From NCBI RefSeq assembly GCF_014207505.1, contig NZ_JACHGL010000002.1:244608-308607 (forward strand): a DNA stretch of 64,000 nt. The letters run 5' to 3'. The first letter of the stretch is position 1. Each line of letters begins with the position of its first letter. The notes below the pieces were generated by a model that had not been told where the DNA came from, did no database searches, and saw nothing but the letters and a program-made list of their open reading frames with translations. The DNA is from Leuconostoc carnosum. GTDB taxonomy: Bacteria > Bacillota > Bacilli > Lactobacillales > Lactobacillaceae. This document shows positions 27,357-37,434 of this stretch, piece by piece. The position numbers and the translations under genes were made by a program.

Positions 27357-28538
27357 ATGACTAGCTCAAATCAACCTTTAAACCCAATAATTACTAATAT
27401 GGCACCAGATAAACTACTAAATTTTCAACAAACTGTCCGTGATATTCCTGGTGTTTTAAAATTGACATTGGGTGAACCGGGATTTGATGTTGATGACCGT
27501 ATTAAGCAAGCAGCCACAGATGCAATCACTAACAATCGTTCACATTATGCCGAGAGTCAAGGTGAATTAGCCTTACGTTTAGAAGCTGTGAAATACTTTA
27601 ATCAAACGTATCATTTAAATTATCAAGATGAGAATAATGTGATTGTAACACTTGGTGTAAGTGAAGCTATTAATGTTGTTTTAAATACGTTACTTGGGGT
27701 GGATGACGGTTTACTAGTACCTGAACCAACCTATGGTCCATATTTTTCATCCTTACGCTTGGCTCATGGCACTAAAATTACGATTGATACAACTAAAAGT
27801 CATTTTAAATTGACACCAGAAATGGTCGATCAGGCTGTTGCACAAGCTACTGTGCCAGTTCGCGCTATCTTGATGAATTATCCAACTAATCCAACTGGTG
27901 TCACTTATTCAAGAGATGAAATTCATGCTTTAGCTGAAGTATTTGTCAAACATAATATTTGGGTAATATCTGATGAAATCTATTCAGTTTTGACCTATGA
28001 TCAAGAACACGTTTCATTTGCTGAAATTATTCCTGAGCAAACTGTTTATATTAACGGCTTATCTAAATCACATGCTATGACAGGGTATCGTGTTGGCTTC
28101 ATTTTAGGATCAGCTAATGTCATTGCGGAAATGCAAAAAGTTCACGGTACGCTAACTTTTGCAATTCCGACATTTATTCAAGATGCAGCATTAGTTGCGT
28201 TACGAGATGTGACGGACACACCGTTAACTATGCGTGAAGTGTATAAAGCACGTCGAGACCGTGTTGTGCCAAAATTGCAAGCGTTAGGATTTGATGTGGT
28301 TACGCCGCAAGGTGCATTTTACCTTTTTGCTAAATTACCAGCAGATTTAGGTGAGGATGGCGATGCCTTTGCGCTAAAATTAGCACAAGAAGGTAAGGTA
28401 GCGGTTATCCCAGGTTCTGGTTTTAGTGAGGCAGCGAAGGCATATATCAGAATTTCATATGCAGCATCAGATGCGGATCTTGACGAAGGCATACATCGTT
28501 TATCGACATACATCGATCAATTACGTAGAGATAATTAA
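27357..28538 (+). CDS. class I/II PLP-dependent aminotransferase
   Basis: This 393-residue cytoplasmic enzyme has the fold-type I aminotransferase pattern. NYPTNPTGVTYS carries the conserved Asn, SDEIYSVLTYD the PLP-ring Asp and Tyr, and INGLSKSHAMTGYRVGF the PLP-binding Lys. Similarity in form is to aromatic/PatA-type aminotransferases of lactobacilli. The substrate is uncertain. The downstream EIIA-like gene starts after 9 nt, so they are probably co-transcribed. Confidence 0.85.
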   Translation: MTSSNQPLNPIITNMAPDKLLNFQQTVRDIPGVLKLTLGEPGFDVDDRIKQAATDAITNNRSHYAESQGELALRLEAVKYFNQTYHLNYQDENNVIVTLGVSEAINVVLNTLLGVDDGLLVPEPTYGPYFSSLRLAHGTKITIDTTKSHFKLTPEMVDQAVAQATVPVRAILMNYPTNPTGVTYSRDEIHALAEVFVKHNIWVISDEIYSVLTYDQEHVSFAEIIPEQTVYINGLSKSHAMTGYRVGFILGSANVIAEMQKVHGTLTFAIPTFIQDAALVALRDVTDTPLTMREVYKARRDRVVPKLQALGFDVVTPQGAFYLFAKLPADLGEDGDAFALKLAQEGKVAVIPGSGFSEAAKAYIRISYAASDADLDEGIHRLSTYIDQLRRDN

Positions 28539-28547
28539 GAGGAATAT

Positions 28548-29063
28548 ATGAGTTGGTGGCAAAATTTATTCAGTAGAAAAAGTCAATACGGAAATTTGAG
28601 AACAACTGGGCAAATTAATGCTGTTCAAATTTCACGTCAATCCGAATTAACAGTTATAGTAGCACCTGTTACCGGTCAGTTACAAAAAATTGATGATGAA
28701 AATGACCAAATCCATAGTAAAAATGGATTTATGATGTTACCAAATGGTTATACTATTCTGTCACCAGTGTCAGGTATCGTTGTTGAATCTAAAAAAAATA
28801 TGTTAACAATTAAAAGTGTTAATCACGCTGAAGTCGTAGTGAGTGTTGTGACGCATGATACTGACAACGCACGTTTAGCGCTGTATAGTCACGGACAACA
28901 ATTACATGCTGGCGATATGATTGGTACAATTAGCGCCAAAAATAGCAATGCAACAGTTTATGTTATTTTTGAAGAAAATGTGATACCGCGAGTACGATAT
29001 GGTGCAGTATATGCCGGACAAAATGTTTGGCAAAATCAAGAGGTTGTTAATGAATCCAAGTAA
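28548..29063 (+). CDS. EIIA-Glc-like protein lacking active-site histidines
   Basis: The protein (171 aa) has the EIIA-Glc/CRR beta-sandwich pattern: VIVAPVTGQLQKIDD, LPNGYTILSPVSGIVVE and the ending VYVIFEENV. The two His residues of the phosphotransfer site appear absent. The first region is KKNMLTI (Asn84 where His is expected). The IHIG-like site reads VVVSVVTHDT, with Ser99 aligned to the phosphorylated His. It lies between the aminotransferase and truB, not near PTS permeases. It may be a sensory or structural domain rather than a phosphocarrier. Confidence 0.65.
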   Translation: MSWWQNLFSRKSQYGNLRTTGQINAVQISRQSELTVIVAPVTGQLQKIDDENDQIHSKNGFMMLPNGYTILSPVSGIVVESKKNMLTIKSVNHAEVVVSVVTHDTDNARLALYSHGQQLHAGDMIGTISAKNSNATVYVIFEENVIPRVRYGAVYAGQNVWQNQEVVNESK

Positions 29064-29958
29064 TATAATTGATGGTATCATTGTCATTGATAAACCGAAA
29101 GGTGTGACATCATTTGATGTTGTAGCCAAAGTACGTCGAGCAATTGGCCAACGAAGAGTTGGACATGCAGGCACATTAGATCCAAATGTTGACGGTGTTT
29201 TAGTGGTTGCATTAGGCAAGGCAACTAAATTAATTGATGAGCTACAAACTCGTCCAAAGCGTTATATTGGTGAAATCACGTTGGGTTTTGCAACGGAATC
29301 GGAAGATTTGGACGGCGAGGTGGTTGAAGAGACAACCATCACAACACCATTTTCCAATCGGGTGATTGATGAAGCTATTGCAGAGCTGCAAGGACATATT
29401 AAACAGACACCACCCATGTTTTCAGCGGTAAAAGTAAATGGTAAGCGATTATATGAATATGCACGTGCTGGAGAAATCGTTGATCGGCCAATTCGCGATG
29501 CCATTATTTATAATTTTAAACGGACATCTGATGTGACCTATGTAGATCAGCGCCAACTATTTAACTTTGAAGCTACTGTATCAAAAGGGACATATATTCG
29601 TACGCTTGCCGTTGATGTTGGTAAGAAAATAGGCGTTCCGGCGACAATGACTAGTTTAACGCGCACAATGGGCAGTGGTATTACTAAAGAGGACGCTATA
29701 ACCTTGGAATCGTTAAAAACATTATCACGTGAAGAACTATTGCAACATATTATATCCATTCAAGATATACTCACGTGGCCAATAAAATCATTGTCTGATG
29801 ACGAATGGTTTGCGGTTAAAAATGGTCAGAAGATTAGCCAATGGGAACCTAGTAATGATTATTTGCAACTTGTTTATCATGGTGAACTTAAGGCAGTATA
29901 TGCTTATGATAGGGAACAAAATGTGTGGCGTTCTCGCTACGTATTTACGAATGAATAA
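29050..29958 (+). CDS. truB: tRNA pseudouridine-55 synthase
   Basis: TruB makes pseudouridine 55 in the T-loop of tRNAs. The catalytic Asp is in VGHAGTLDPNVDGVLVVALG, and the family's KxxKRYIGEITLG and SKGTYIRTLAVDVG blocks are present. It has 302 residues from ATG 29050, supported by AGAGG 7 nt upstream; an in-frame ATG at 28999 lies inside the upstream gene. It overlaps that gene by 14 nt. ribF follows 2 nt later. Confidence 0.92.
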   Translation: MNPSNIIDGIIVIDKPKGVTSFDVVAKVRRAIGQRRVGHAGTLDPNVDGVLVVALGKATKLIDELQTRPKRYIGEITLGFATESEDLDGEVVEETTITTPFSNRVIDEAIAELQGHIKQTPPMFSAVKVNGKRLYEYARAGEIVDRPIRDAIIYNFKRTSDVTYVDQRQLFNFEATVSKGTYIRTLAVDVGKKIGVPATMTSLTRTMGSGITKEDAITLESLKTLSREELLQHIISIQDILTWPIKSLSDDEWFAVKNGQKISQWEPSNDYLQLVYHGELKAVYAYDREQNVWRSRYVFTNE

Positions 29959-29960
29959 AA

Positions 29961-30908
29961 ATGACTAAAATCGTTAAATTACATTATCCAATTAAAAATT
30001 TTCAAAAGCCGGTTCGACAAGTTGTTGCAATGGGTTTTTTTGACGGTGTTCATCGTGGACATCAGGCTGTTATTCAACGCGCAAAGACTACAGCTAATCA
30101 ATTGGGCGTGCCTCTAGCCGTACTGACATATGACCCACATCCAGTAGTTGTCTTTAAAACTTTGACTGAACCCTTACGTTATTTAACGACGCTATCTCAA
30201 AAGGCAGCTTTGCTTACGGAACTTGGTGTCGATACCATGTATGTCATGCAATTTACATCTCAATTAGCACAATTATCCCCACAGACGTTTGTAGATGACG
30301 TTGTGATGCGCCTTAACCCAATCACTATTGTTGCTGGATTTGATCATTTATATGGCGGTAATCCAGATATATCTAATATGGATCGTTTATCTGACTATGC
30401 TCAGCAGAGATTTGATGTGGTTCAAGTGCCGGAGTTTACTGACAGTAATCAAAAAATTGGTTCAACGATGATTCGTTGTGCCTTAGAACAACATGATGTT
30501 GATAAAGCTAACCGACAATTAGGACGTATTTATACAACGACTGGTCTGATAGTTCATGGGGAAGCGCGTGGTAGAGAGTTAGGTTTTCCCACTATCAATG
30601 TCAAAACGCCTGAATTAGAGTGGTTACCTGGCATAGGTATCTATGCCGTAAAGGTAAAAATTTCAGATACTTGGTATATGGGTATGGCCAGTATCGGACG
30701 TAATATTACTTTCGGTGACGAACATCCAATTACTGTAGAAATTAATATATTAGATTTTAAACAAGATATTTATGGTGAAGAAGTAGTGATTGCTTGGCAT
30801 CATTATCTTCGTGGTGAAGTTAAGTTTATTGGCATTGATGGTTTAATTGAACAACTGAAACAGGACGAAATAGCGACACGTCAATATTTTAAAAGCACGC
30901 AACAATGA
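29961..30908 (+). CDS. ribF: bifunctional riboflavin kinase / FAD synthetase
   Basis: RibF converts riboflavin to FMN and then to FAD. The N-terminal nucleotidyltransferase domain has MGFFDGVHRGHQAVI. The C-terminal kinase domain begins RELGFPTINV and includes YGEEVVI. It has 315 residues, the usual size. The pairing with truB is standard. Its 3' end overlaps a terminator that touches the hrcA CIRCE element. Confidence 0.93.
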   Translation: MTKIVKLHYPIKNFQKPVRQVVAMGFFDGVHRGHQAVIQRAKTTANQLGVPLAVLTYDPHPVVVFKTLTEPLRYLTTLSQKAALLTELGVDTMYVMQFTSQLAQLSPQTFVDDVVMRLNPITIVAGFDHLYGGNPDISNMDRLSDYAQQRFDVVQVPEFTDSNQKIGSTMIRCALEQHDVDKANRQLGRIYTTTGLIVHGEARGRELGFPTINVKTPELEWLPGIGIYAVKVKISDTWYMGMASIGRNITFGDEHPITVEINILDFKQDIYGEEVVIAWHHYLRGEVKFIGIDGLIEQLKQDEIATRQYFKSTQQ

Positions 30909-30923
30909 TTGAGTGCTTTTTTA
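30891..30923 (+). terminator. ribF terminator
   Basis: AAAGCAC (30892-30898) pairs with GTGCTTT (30914-30920), followed by T's. The 3' arm and loop run up to the CIRCE left arm at 30926. Confidence 0.7.
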
Positions 30924-30925
30924 TT

Positions 30926-30952
30926 TAGCACTCATATAAAAAGAGTGCTAAA
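30926..30952 (+). promoter_or_regulatory. CIRCE operator, perfect copy
   Basis: TTAGCACTC - 9 nt - GAGTGCTAA matches the HrcA-binding CIRCE consensus in every position. It sits just upstream of the -35 box (TTGCGT, 30958-30963; -10 near 30980-30985) of the hrcA operon. Confidence 0.95.
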
Positions 30953-30993
30953 AAGGGTTGCGTTATTTTGAAAAAGGTGTATCATAATAACTG

Positions 30994-31020
30994 TTAGCAG
31001 TTAGATGCAAAGAGTGCTAA
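30994..31020 (+). promoter_or_regulatory. second, imperfect CIRCE operator
   Basis: TTAGCAGTT - 9 nt - GAGTGCTAA has the right spacing and a perfect right arm, with two mismatches in the left arm. It lies between the promoter and the hrcA SD, so two HrcA sites flank the promoter. Confidence 0.75.
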
Positions 31021-31039
31021 TATAAATGGAGGTGATGGT

Positions 31040-32068
31040 ATGCTAACAGCACGGCAAAAGTTGATTTTAAATGCCATCATCTATGAGTATACGCAGACGG
31101 CGCATGCAGTTGGGTCAAAGAGTCTACAAGAACAACTAGATATTAAAGTTAGTTCGGCAACCATTCGTAACGAGATGGCAGCATTAGAATCTGAGATGCT
31201 TATCAAAAAACTGCATACTTCAGCTGGACGTGTACCGTCACGATCAGGTTATCGATACTATTTAGATAATTTAATGTTGGCACGTCATGCAACACAGCAA
31301 GATGTTGTGATGGTTATGCAGTCGTTTCGCGGTAACTTCCATGAAATTGATGATTTACTTGATGAATCAGCCAGAACGTTATCTGATTTCACTGGCGCGA
31401 CAGCTTTAATTTTAAAGCCAAAGCGTTCCGGGGTTAAAGTATCAGGTTTTCGTTTAGTGCCATTAGAAAACCAGCAGTTGATCGCGGTATTGGTGACCAA
31501 TGATGGTAAAGTTACGAGTCAGACTTTCAAGTTACCACGTGAACTCGCTGTGGCATCTTTAGATGGTATGGTGAAATATATTAATGATCAGATGACAGGA
31601 CAGCCTGTATTGGAAGTTTTACGAATGATGCAATCAGATGAGCTGCCGACGCAAATGAGTCGTGTGATTGAAACACCTGCAGCTTTTTTACAACTGTTTG
31701 GTGATGTGCTGGCACGATCAATTGGTGATAATGTGCATATTGGTGGTCGGTTGAATGTTTTGGACTTTAGTGATGACGATGTCGAAACGAAAGATTTGAA
31801 GCGTTTGTTAGAGTTTTTAACATCGGCTTCCGGCATACGCAGAGTTTCACCGACTTACGGACGACGCGTTACAGTAAAAATTGGGTCTGAGATTGGGGAA
31901 CCATTACTCAAACCGTTTAGCTTAATGACAAGAGCATTTACCGTCCCTAATCAAGGTGAGGGGATCATTGCTTTGCTCGGACCAATTCGCATGCCATATG
32001 CGCATCATACATTGCTTATGGATGCATTTGGTGAAGCATTGAGTCAGAAAATGATTGAATATACATAA
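31040..32068 (+). CDS. hrcA: heat-inducible transcription repressor HrcA
   Basis: HrcA binds CIRCE and represses the heat-shock operon. It is 342 residues with an N-terminal winged helix ([30 protein letters not shown]) and a central GAF-like domain. GGAGGTGAT precedes the start. The gene heads hrcA-grpE-dnaK-dnaJ and so is probably autoregulated through two CIRCE sites. Confidence 0.95.
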   Translation: MLTARQKLILNAIIYEYTQTAHAVGSKSLQEQLDIKVSSATIRNEMAALESEMLIKKLHTSAGRVPSRSGYRYYLDNLMLARHATQQDVVMVMQSFRGNFHEIDDLLDESARTLSDFTGATALILKPKRSGVKVSGFRLVPLENQQLIAVLVTNDGKVTSQTFKLPRELAVASLDGMVKYINDQMTGQPVLEVLRMMQSDELPTQMSRVIETPAAFLQLFGDVLARSIGDNVHIGGRLNVLDFSDDDVETKDLKRLLEFLTSASGIRRVSPTYGRRVTVKIGSEIGEPLLKPFSLMTRAFTVPNQGEGIIALLGPIRMPYAHHTLLMDAFGEALSQKMIEYT

Positions 32069-32085
32069 ATTAGGAGGTCACTTAC

Positions 32086-32649
32086 GTGGCAGATAAAAGT
32101 CAAGAAGAAATAAAAGATGAAGCAGTTGTTAATGAAGATGTGGTCATCGAGGAAAATGAATCAGACGTTGATGAATTAAAAGAAGACGTTGATCCGCAAG
32201 AACAAAAAATTAATGAGTTGACATTAAAAATATCAGAATTAGAAGACAAGCTACTCCGTTCACAAGCTGAAATACAAAATATTCAGCAACGCAATGCGCG
32301 TGAGTTACAAAGCATGCGTAAATATGAGGGACAGAAGTTGGCTACTGCAGTATTGCCAGCCGTAGATAACTTAGAACGTGCTTTACAAGTCGAAGCAGAC
32401 GATGCTGTTACTAAGCAAATTAAAACTGGTGTTGAAATGACACTTAAAACTTTGGTTCAAGCGTTAACAGATAATGGTATTTCTGAAACAGGTCAAGTTG
32501 GGGAAACATTTGATCCAACAAAGCATCAAGCCATTCAAAGTGTTGAAACAGATGAAGTTGAATCAGATGCTATTGCCTCTGTCTTGCAAAAGGGTTATAT
32601 CCTGCAAGATCGTGTTCTCCGTCCTGCAATGGTTGCGGTAGCAAAGTAA
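32086..32649 (+). CDS. grpE: nucleotide exchange factor GrpE
   Basis: GrpE releases ADP from DnaK. Its 187 residues comprise an acidic N-terminal tail, a long coiled coil (about 40-100) and a beta domain with GETFDPTKHQAIQ and LQKGYILQDRVLRPAMVAVAK. The start is GTG 32086, preceded by TAGGAGG. It is in the heat-shock operon. Confidence 0.94.
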   Translation: MADKSQEEIKDEAVVNEDVVIEENESDVDELKEDVDPQEQKINELTLKISELEDKLLRSQAEIQNIQQRNARELQSMRKYEGQKLATAVLPAVDNLERALQVEADDAVTKQIKTGVEMTLKTLVQALTDNGISETGQVGETFDPTKHQAIQSVETDEVESDAIASVLQKGYILQDRVLRPAMVAVAK

Positions 32650-32750
32650 AACAATGTCAGCATATCATTAATAATCATGGTGATTCAGCGCAACGCACTA
32701 CACCTTAAAAAGCTTAAACTTGATTAAAAAAGTAAAGGAAGAATATATTC

Positions 32751-34595
32751 ATGTCAAAGATTATCGGTATTGATTTAGGAACAACGAACTCAGCAGTTGC
32801 TGTCCTTGAGGGTGGCGAACCAAAGATTATCACAAACCCAGATGGTGGTCGTACAACACCATCAGTTGTGTCATTTAAAAACGGCGAAAACCAAGTTGGA
32901 GATGTGGCTAAGCGACAAGCGATTACCAACCCAGATACAATTATCTCTATCAAGTCACACATGGGTGAAGCAGGATATAAGGTTAGTGCTGGTGGTAAAG
33001 ATTACCAACCACAAGAAATTTCAGCAATGATTTTGCAATACATTAAAGGTTATGCTGAAGATTATTTAGGTGAAAAGGTTGAAAAGGCTGTTATTACAGT
33101 ACCAGCTTACTTTAACGATGCACAACGTCAAGCTACTAAAGATGCCGGTAAGATTGCTGGTTTAGAAGTAGAACGTATTATTAACGAACCAACTGCTGCT
33201 GCTTTGGCATATGGTTTGGATAAGTTAGACAAAGATGAAAAAATCTTGGTTTATGATTTAGGTGGTGGAACATTTGATGTTTCTATACTTGAATTAGGAG
33301 ACGGTGTCTTTGAAGTTTTGTCAACAAATGGTGACACACACTTGGGTGGTGACGATTTTGATGATAAGATTATTGATTTCTTGGCTGAACAATTCAAATC
33401 AGAAAATGGTGTTGATTTGAAAGATGATAAGTTGGCATTGCAACGTTTGAAGGATGCTGCTGAGTCAGCAAAGAAGACTTTGTCTTCAGCTAATGAGGCA
33501 CAAATTGATTTGCCATTTATTGCTTCAGGTGAACAAGGACCATTGCATTTACAAACATCATTGTCACGTGCAAAGTTCAATGAATTAACTGCTGAATTGA
33601 TTAAGCGAGCTGAACAACCTGTATTGCAGGCGCTTAAGGATGCTGGTTTATCATTCTCAGACATCGATGAAGTGATTTTGAACGGTGGATCAACACGTAT
33701 TCCTGCAGTTCAAGAATCTGTCAAGAAATTGACAAGTAAGGAACCTAACCACTCAATCAACCCTGATGAAGCTGTTGCTTTGGGTGCTGCTGTACAAGGT
33801 GGTGTGATTACTGGTGATGTTAAGGATGTTGTTCTTTTGGATGTAACACCTTTGTCATTAGGTATTGAAACAATGGGTGGTGTGTTCACTAAATTGATTG
33901 ACCGTAACACAACAATTCCTACTTCAAAGTCACAAGTATTCTCAACTGCTGCTGACAACCAACCAGCCGTAGATATTCACGTGCTTCAAGGTGAACGTTC
34001 AATGGCTGCTGATAACAAGACTTTGGGTCGTTTCCAATTATCAGATATTCCTGCTGCTAAGCGCGGTGTACCACAAATTGAAGTAACATTTGACATTGAC
34101 CGTAACGGCATTGTATCAGTTTCTGCTAAAGATTTGGGTACGCAAAAAGAACAAAAGATTACCATTCAAGCTGCTGGTGGTTTGTCAGATGAAGAAATCG
34201 AAGCAATGATGAACGAGGCTAAGGCTAATGAAGAAGCTGATGCAAAGAAGAAGGAAGCTGTTGATACACGCAACGAAGCTGATCAATTGATCTTCTCTAC
34301 AGAAGCAACATTAGAAGAAGTTGGCGACAAGTTGGGTGATGACGATAAAAAACCTACACAAGACGCTTTGGAAGCTTTGAAGAAAGCTAAAGAAGAAGCA
34401 GTTGCTGAAGATGCTGATTTGGCAGACTTAAAGGCTAAATCAGATGAATTAGCAAAAGTAGCACAAGAATTAGCTATGAAGTTATATCAACAAGCAGCAC
34501 CACAAGAAGGTGCTGAAGGTGAAGCTAAGTCAGCTGATGATAATACGGTTGATGGTGATTTTGAAGAAGTTGATCCTGATAAAGACAAGAAGTAA
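32751..34595 (+). CDS. dnaK: chaperone DnaK (Hsp70)
   Basis: DnaK is the ATP-driven chaperone of protein folding. It has 614 residues with [50 protein letters not shown] and a substrate domain; the acidic tail ends [10 protein letters not shown]. It lacks the about 24-residue ATPase insertion of Gram-negative DnaK, as expected. Codon use is strongly biased towards high expression. A 100-nt gap after grpE contains no CIRCE. Confidence 0.96.
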   Translation: MSKIIGIDLGTTNSAVAVLEGGEPKIITNPDGGRTTPSVVSFKNGENQVGDVAKRQAITNPDTIISIKSHMGEAGYKVSAGGKDYQPQEISAMILQYIKGYAEDYLGEKVEKAVITVPAYFNDAQRQATKDAGKIAGLEVERIINEPTAAALAYGLDKLDKDEKILVYDLGGGTFDVSILELGDGVFEVLSTNGDTHLGGDDFDDKIIDFLAEQFKSENGVDLKDDKLALQRLKDAAESAKKTLSSANEAQIDLPFIASGEQGPLHLQTSLSRAKFNELTAELIKRAEQPVLQALKDAGLSFSDIDEVILNGGSTRIPAVQESVKKLTSKEPNHSINPDEAVALGAAVQGGVITGDVKDVVLLDVTPLSLGIETMGGVFTKLIDRNTTIPTSKSQVFSTAADNQPAVDIHVLQGERSMAADNKTLGRFQLSDIPAAKRGVPQIEVTFDIDRNGIVSVSAKDLGTQKEQKITIQAAGGLSDEEIEAMMNEAKANEEADAKKKEAVDTRNEADQLIFSTEATLEEVGDKLGDDDKKPTQDALEALKKAKEEAVAEDADLADLKAKSDELAKVAQELAMKLYQQAAPQEGAEGEAKSADDNTVDGDFEEVDPDKDKK

Positions 34596-34617
34596 TTTAA
34601 TAGTTTAATCTATTTAA

Positions 34618-34647
34618 ACAAACCGCACGTCACTGAATGCGGTTTGT
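34618..34647 (+). other. hairpin between dnaK and dnaJ
   Basis: ACAAACCGCA and TGCGGTTTGT form a 10-bp stem with a 10-nt loop but without a following T run. It may be a processing or partial stop signal that lowers dnaJ expression relative to dnaK. Confidence 0.5.
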
Positions 34648-34673
34648 GTACATAATTTAAAAGGAGCGGGTAA

Positions 34674-35582
34674 TTGAACAATACAGAATATTATGAGCGT
34701 CTTGGTGTTGATAAGAATGCGACGCAAGATGAAATTAAAAAAGCTTATCGTAAGTTATCTAAAAAGTACCATCCCGATTTAAACCATGAAGCAGGGGCAG
34801 AGGAAAAGTACAAAGAAGTACAAGAAGCCTTTGAAACGCTTGGTGAAGAACAGAAGCGTGCGCAATATGACCAATTTGGACCAGCAGGAGCCAATGGTGG
34901 TTTTGGTGGACAAGGCGGATTTGGTGGCTATCAGCAAGGGCAACAAGGCGGGTTTGGTGACTTTTCCGATTTGGGTGATATTTTCAGCCAAATGTTTGGT
35001 GGCGGTTTTGATCCTAATCGTCCGCGTAAAGGTCAAGATTTACAGTACCGCATGCGTCTAAACTTTGAAGAAGCTATTTTTGGTAAGAAAGAAACAATCA
35101 AGTTCAATCGTGGTGATGGTGCTCATGAAATTGAAGTTACCGTACCTGCAGGTGTTGAAACTGGTCAACAAATGCGTCTTGCTGGTCAAGGTGAAGAAGG
35201 TGCTAACGGTGGTCCACGTGGTGATTTGTTCGTTGTCTTCCAAGTTGCACCATCTAAAGACGGATTTGAACGTGACGGCGCAGATATTTACTTAGAAGAG
35301 AAGATTGATTTTGTCAGCGCTACATTAGGTGATGAAATTCAAGTCAAATCAGTTCATGGGGATGTTAGTTTAAAGATACCAGCTGGAACACAAACTGGTA
35401 CACGATTCCGCTTGCGTGGCAAGGGGGCACCTCGCTTACGTGGTACTGGAAACGGTGATCAGTACATTATTGTCAAAATTGATGTACCAACTAAGTTAAA
35501 CAAGGGTCAGAAGAAGGCTTTGGAAGCATTCCAAGAAGCAACTGATGGCACAAAAAAGAAAAGTTTCTTTGATAAATTGTAA
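34674..35582 (+). CDS. dnaJ: DnaJ-type co-chaperone without zinc finger
   Basis: The J domain (about 1-70, with the HPD motif in [11 protein letters not shown]) stimulates DnaK. A Gly/Phe/Gln-rich linker and the C-terminal substrate-binding domain follow. The cysteine-rich zinc finger (four CxxCxGxG repeats) is absent; there are no cysteines in that region and the length is 302 aa rather than about 375. It is thus class-B-like, yet sits in the dnaK operon. The start is TTG 34674, preceded by AAGGAGCGGG. Confidence 0.88.
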   Translation: MNNTEYYERLGVDKNATQDEIKKAYRKLSKKYHPDLNHEAGAEEKYKEVQEAFETLGEEQKRAQYDQFGPAGANGGFGGQGGFGGYQQGQQGGFGDFSDLGDIFSQMFGGGFDPNRPRKGQDLQYRMRLNFEEAIFGKKETIKFNRGDGAHEIEVTVPAGVETGQQMRLAGQGEEGANGGPRGDLFVVFQVAPSKDGFERDGADIYLEEKIDFVSATLGDEIQVKSVHGDVSLKIPAGTQTGTRFRLRGKGAPRLRGTGNGDQYIIVKIDVPTKLNKGQKKALEAFQEATDGTKKKSFFDKL

Positions 35583-35588
35583 AGTTAG

Positions 35589-35634
35589 AAAATCGGTTTT
35601 TTGGGCGTTGATGTTGCCTGAGACACCGATTTTT
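35589..35634 (+). terminator. terminator of the heat-shock operon
   Basis: AAAATCGGT pairs with ACCGATTTT across a 27-nt loop, followed by T. The long loop makes it weaker than typical. Confidence 0.55.
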
Positions 35635-35703
35635 AGTCTATAACAATTTGCACAACATCAAGACTATCAATATTATAAAAGTTAACTATAATTAACGCCA
35701 AAT

Positions 35704-35737
35704 AAAAAGCAGATACTTAGTTGGTATCTGCTTTTTT
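35704..35737. terminator. bidirectional intrinsic terminator
   Basis: AAAAAGCAGATAC and GTATCTGCTTTTTT form a 13-bp stem. It serves def on the minus strand and backs up dnaJ termination. Confidence 0.85.
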
Positions 35738-35739
35738 GG

Positions 35740-36321
35740 TTAATCTATATATTTTGTATCATCATTGACTTGCCAAGGGGCTTTTAAATCAATATGGTCA
35801 TAGTATAAGTGGCCATGCAGATGATCGATTTCATGTTGAAACACAATAGCCGGGTAATCCTTTAACTTAATGGTATGTGTGTCACCACTTTCATCTTGGT
35901 AGCGGACTGTAATACGATTGGCGCGGGGAACAAATCCAGGGATATCTTCATCAACGGATAAGCAACCTTCACCGACTTCCAACGCACTTCTTTTCACTGA
36001 TTCTGAAATAATGACAGGATTGAAAATAGTACCTTTAAAATAGGGGGTTTCTTCATCATGCTCGTGTGGATCTAATGCCGGGATTAAGACTGAACTCATT
36101 TTTAATGAATAACCGACTTGTGGGGCAGCAAGTCCAACACCAGGGCGTAAACCATATTTTTCATTTTTTTGGTCATCTTGCGAAACAACAAGATAAGTCA
36201 TCATATCTTTGGCTAGTTGTGCATATTCGTCACTTAGTGGGAATTTAACTTCTGTTGCTATTTGACGTAACACAGGATCTCCATCGCGTGTTATCTTGTC
36301 CATTGTAAATCTAATTGTCAT
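35740..36321 (-). CDS. def: peptide deformylase
   Basis: Def removes the N-formyl group from nascent proteins using a bound metal. The three motifs are GVGLAAPQVG, EGCLSVDE and QHEIDHLHG (HEXXH). It has about 193 residues from ATG 36321. The GTG at 36333 overlaps the GAGGTG SD and is less likely. It is a monocistronic gene divergent from the UPF0223 gene. Confidence 0.93.
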   Translation of the reverse strand: MTIRFTMDKITRDGDPVLRQIATEVKFPLSDEYAQLAKDMMTYLVVSQDDQKNEKYGLRPGVGLAAPQVGYSLKMSSVLIPALDPHEHDEETPYFKGTIFNPVIISESVKRSALEVGEGCLSVDEDIPGFVPRANRITVRYQDESGDTHTIKLKDYPAIVFQHEIDHLHGHLYYDHIDLKAPWQVNDDTKYID

Positions 36322-36379
36322 GTTTTTTTTCACCTCATTTATTAGTATATCAAACTAAACAACATGTTAAAATAGAAGT

Positions 36380-36652
36380 ATGAATGAAAATTATACATTA
36401 CCAATTGATGGCAATTGGACCACTGAAGATATAGTAACAATCTCAAATTTTGTAGATAGTGTACTTAACGTGTATGAAACTGGTGTTTCAAAAGCAACAC
36501 TAATGTCACGTTATAAGGCTTTTCGTGATGTCATTGTTTCAAAAAGTGAGCAGAAACAATTTGATAAAAATTTTGAGCGGCAAACGGGGCATAGTATTTA
36601 TCAAACGATGAAACTCGCCCAACAAACAACAAAAGATAAGGTACGCGGATGA
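36380..36652 (+). CDS. UPF0223 family protein (YktA-like)
   Basis: A 90-residue protein with the UPF0223 pattern: YTLPIDGNWTTEDIV, SRYKAFRDVIVSKSEQKQFDKNFE and GHSIYQTMKLA. The fold is helical. No biochemical function is known. It overlaps the next gene by 4 nt (ATGA), so the two are translationally coupled, as in other Firmicutes where yktA neighbours the inositol phosphatase gene yktC. Confidence 0.85.
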   Translation: MNENYTLPIDGNWTTEDIVTISNFVDSVLNVYETGVSKATLMSRYKAFRDVIVSKSEQKQFDKNFERQTGHSIYQTMKLAQQTTKDKVRG

Positions 36653-37434
36653 CTTTACGCCGATTTGAAATTCAAGACATTGATCAGACAGTATTATTAT
36701 GGCTTGAAGAATTACGAACAAAAACAATTACTGCTATGCAAGATGAATTAACTGTTGGAACAAAAAGTGACGTCCGTGATTTAGTCACAAATGTGGATCG
36801 TGCCAATGAAAAGTTGATTAATCAAAAAATTCGTGCTTATGATTCAGAGGCACATATTGTGAGTGAAGAAGGTTTTGGTGATCAGCAACGCGATATGAAA
36901 GGGCATGTTTGGTTTGTTGACCCGATTGATGGCACAATGAATTTTGTGAAAGAACGTGAAGAATTTGCAATTATGATTGCCTTGTATATTGATAATCAGC
37001 CAGTTTTAGGGTGGATTTTAGATGTTGTCAATAATACAGTGTATCATGGTGGACCGGAAATTGGTGTGTTTGCTAATCAATTACGATTAACGCCTCCTGT
37101 GGATGAATCGCTTGCTCAAGGCATTGTATTACTCAGTGGCGCTCGGCTACTTTACGGTATGTTTGGGTACGATCATATTGCGAAGGCAGCTTTAGGTTAT
37201 CGCGTGATAGGTGCTGCTGGACCGTCCTTCATTCGTGTGATTAGAGGTCAAGCTGTCGGCTATTCGTCTAAAATGATGCCATGGGATTTTGCTGCTGGTC
37301 AAGTTTTAGCAAAAACATTAGGTTTATCCGTTTCAGATATTGACGGACAACCATTAGATATGTTATCATCAAACATAGTATTAGTGGCTACAAATCGTGC
37401 GCATCGTGATATTTTAGCGTTGCATAAAAGCTAG
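36649..37434 (+). CDS. inositol monophosphatase family protein
   Basis: This Mg-dependent phosphatase has 261 residues. Metal-binding motifs are SDVRDLVTNVDRANE, SEEGFG, FVDPIDGTMNF and a C-terminal MMPWDFAAGQVLAK. The physiological substrate in lactic acid bacteria is not certain (inositol phosphates, or other sugar phosphates or nucleotides). It is coupled to the UPF0223 gene and ends in a terminator. Confidence 0.88.
   Translation: MTLRRFEIQDIDQTVLLWLEELRTKTITAMQDELTVGTKSDVRDLVTNVDRANEKLINQKIRAYDSEAHIVSEEGFGDQQRDMKGHVWFVDPIDGTMNFVKEREEFAIMIALYIDNQPVLGWILDVVNNTVYHGGPEIGVFANQLRLTPPVDESLAQGIVLLSGARLLYGMFGYDHIAKAALGYRVIGAAGPSFIRVIRGQAVGYSSKMMPWDFAAGQVLAKTLGLSVSDIDGQPLDMLSSNIVLVATNRAHRDILALHKS

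Noticed and set aside
33251..33664. 137-aa antisense ORF in dnaK
   Set aside because: Strong codon bias of dnaK keeps the opposite frame open; Ser/Lys/Asn-rich sequence with no domain.
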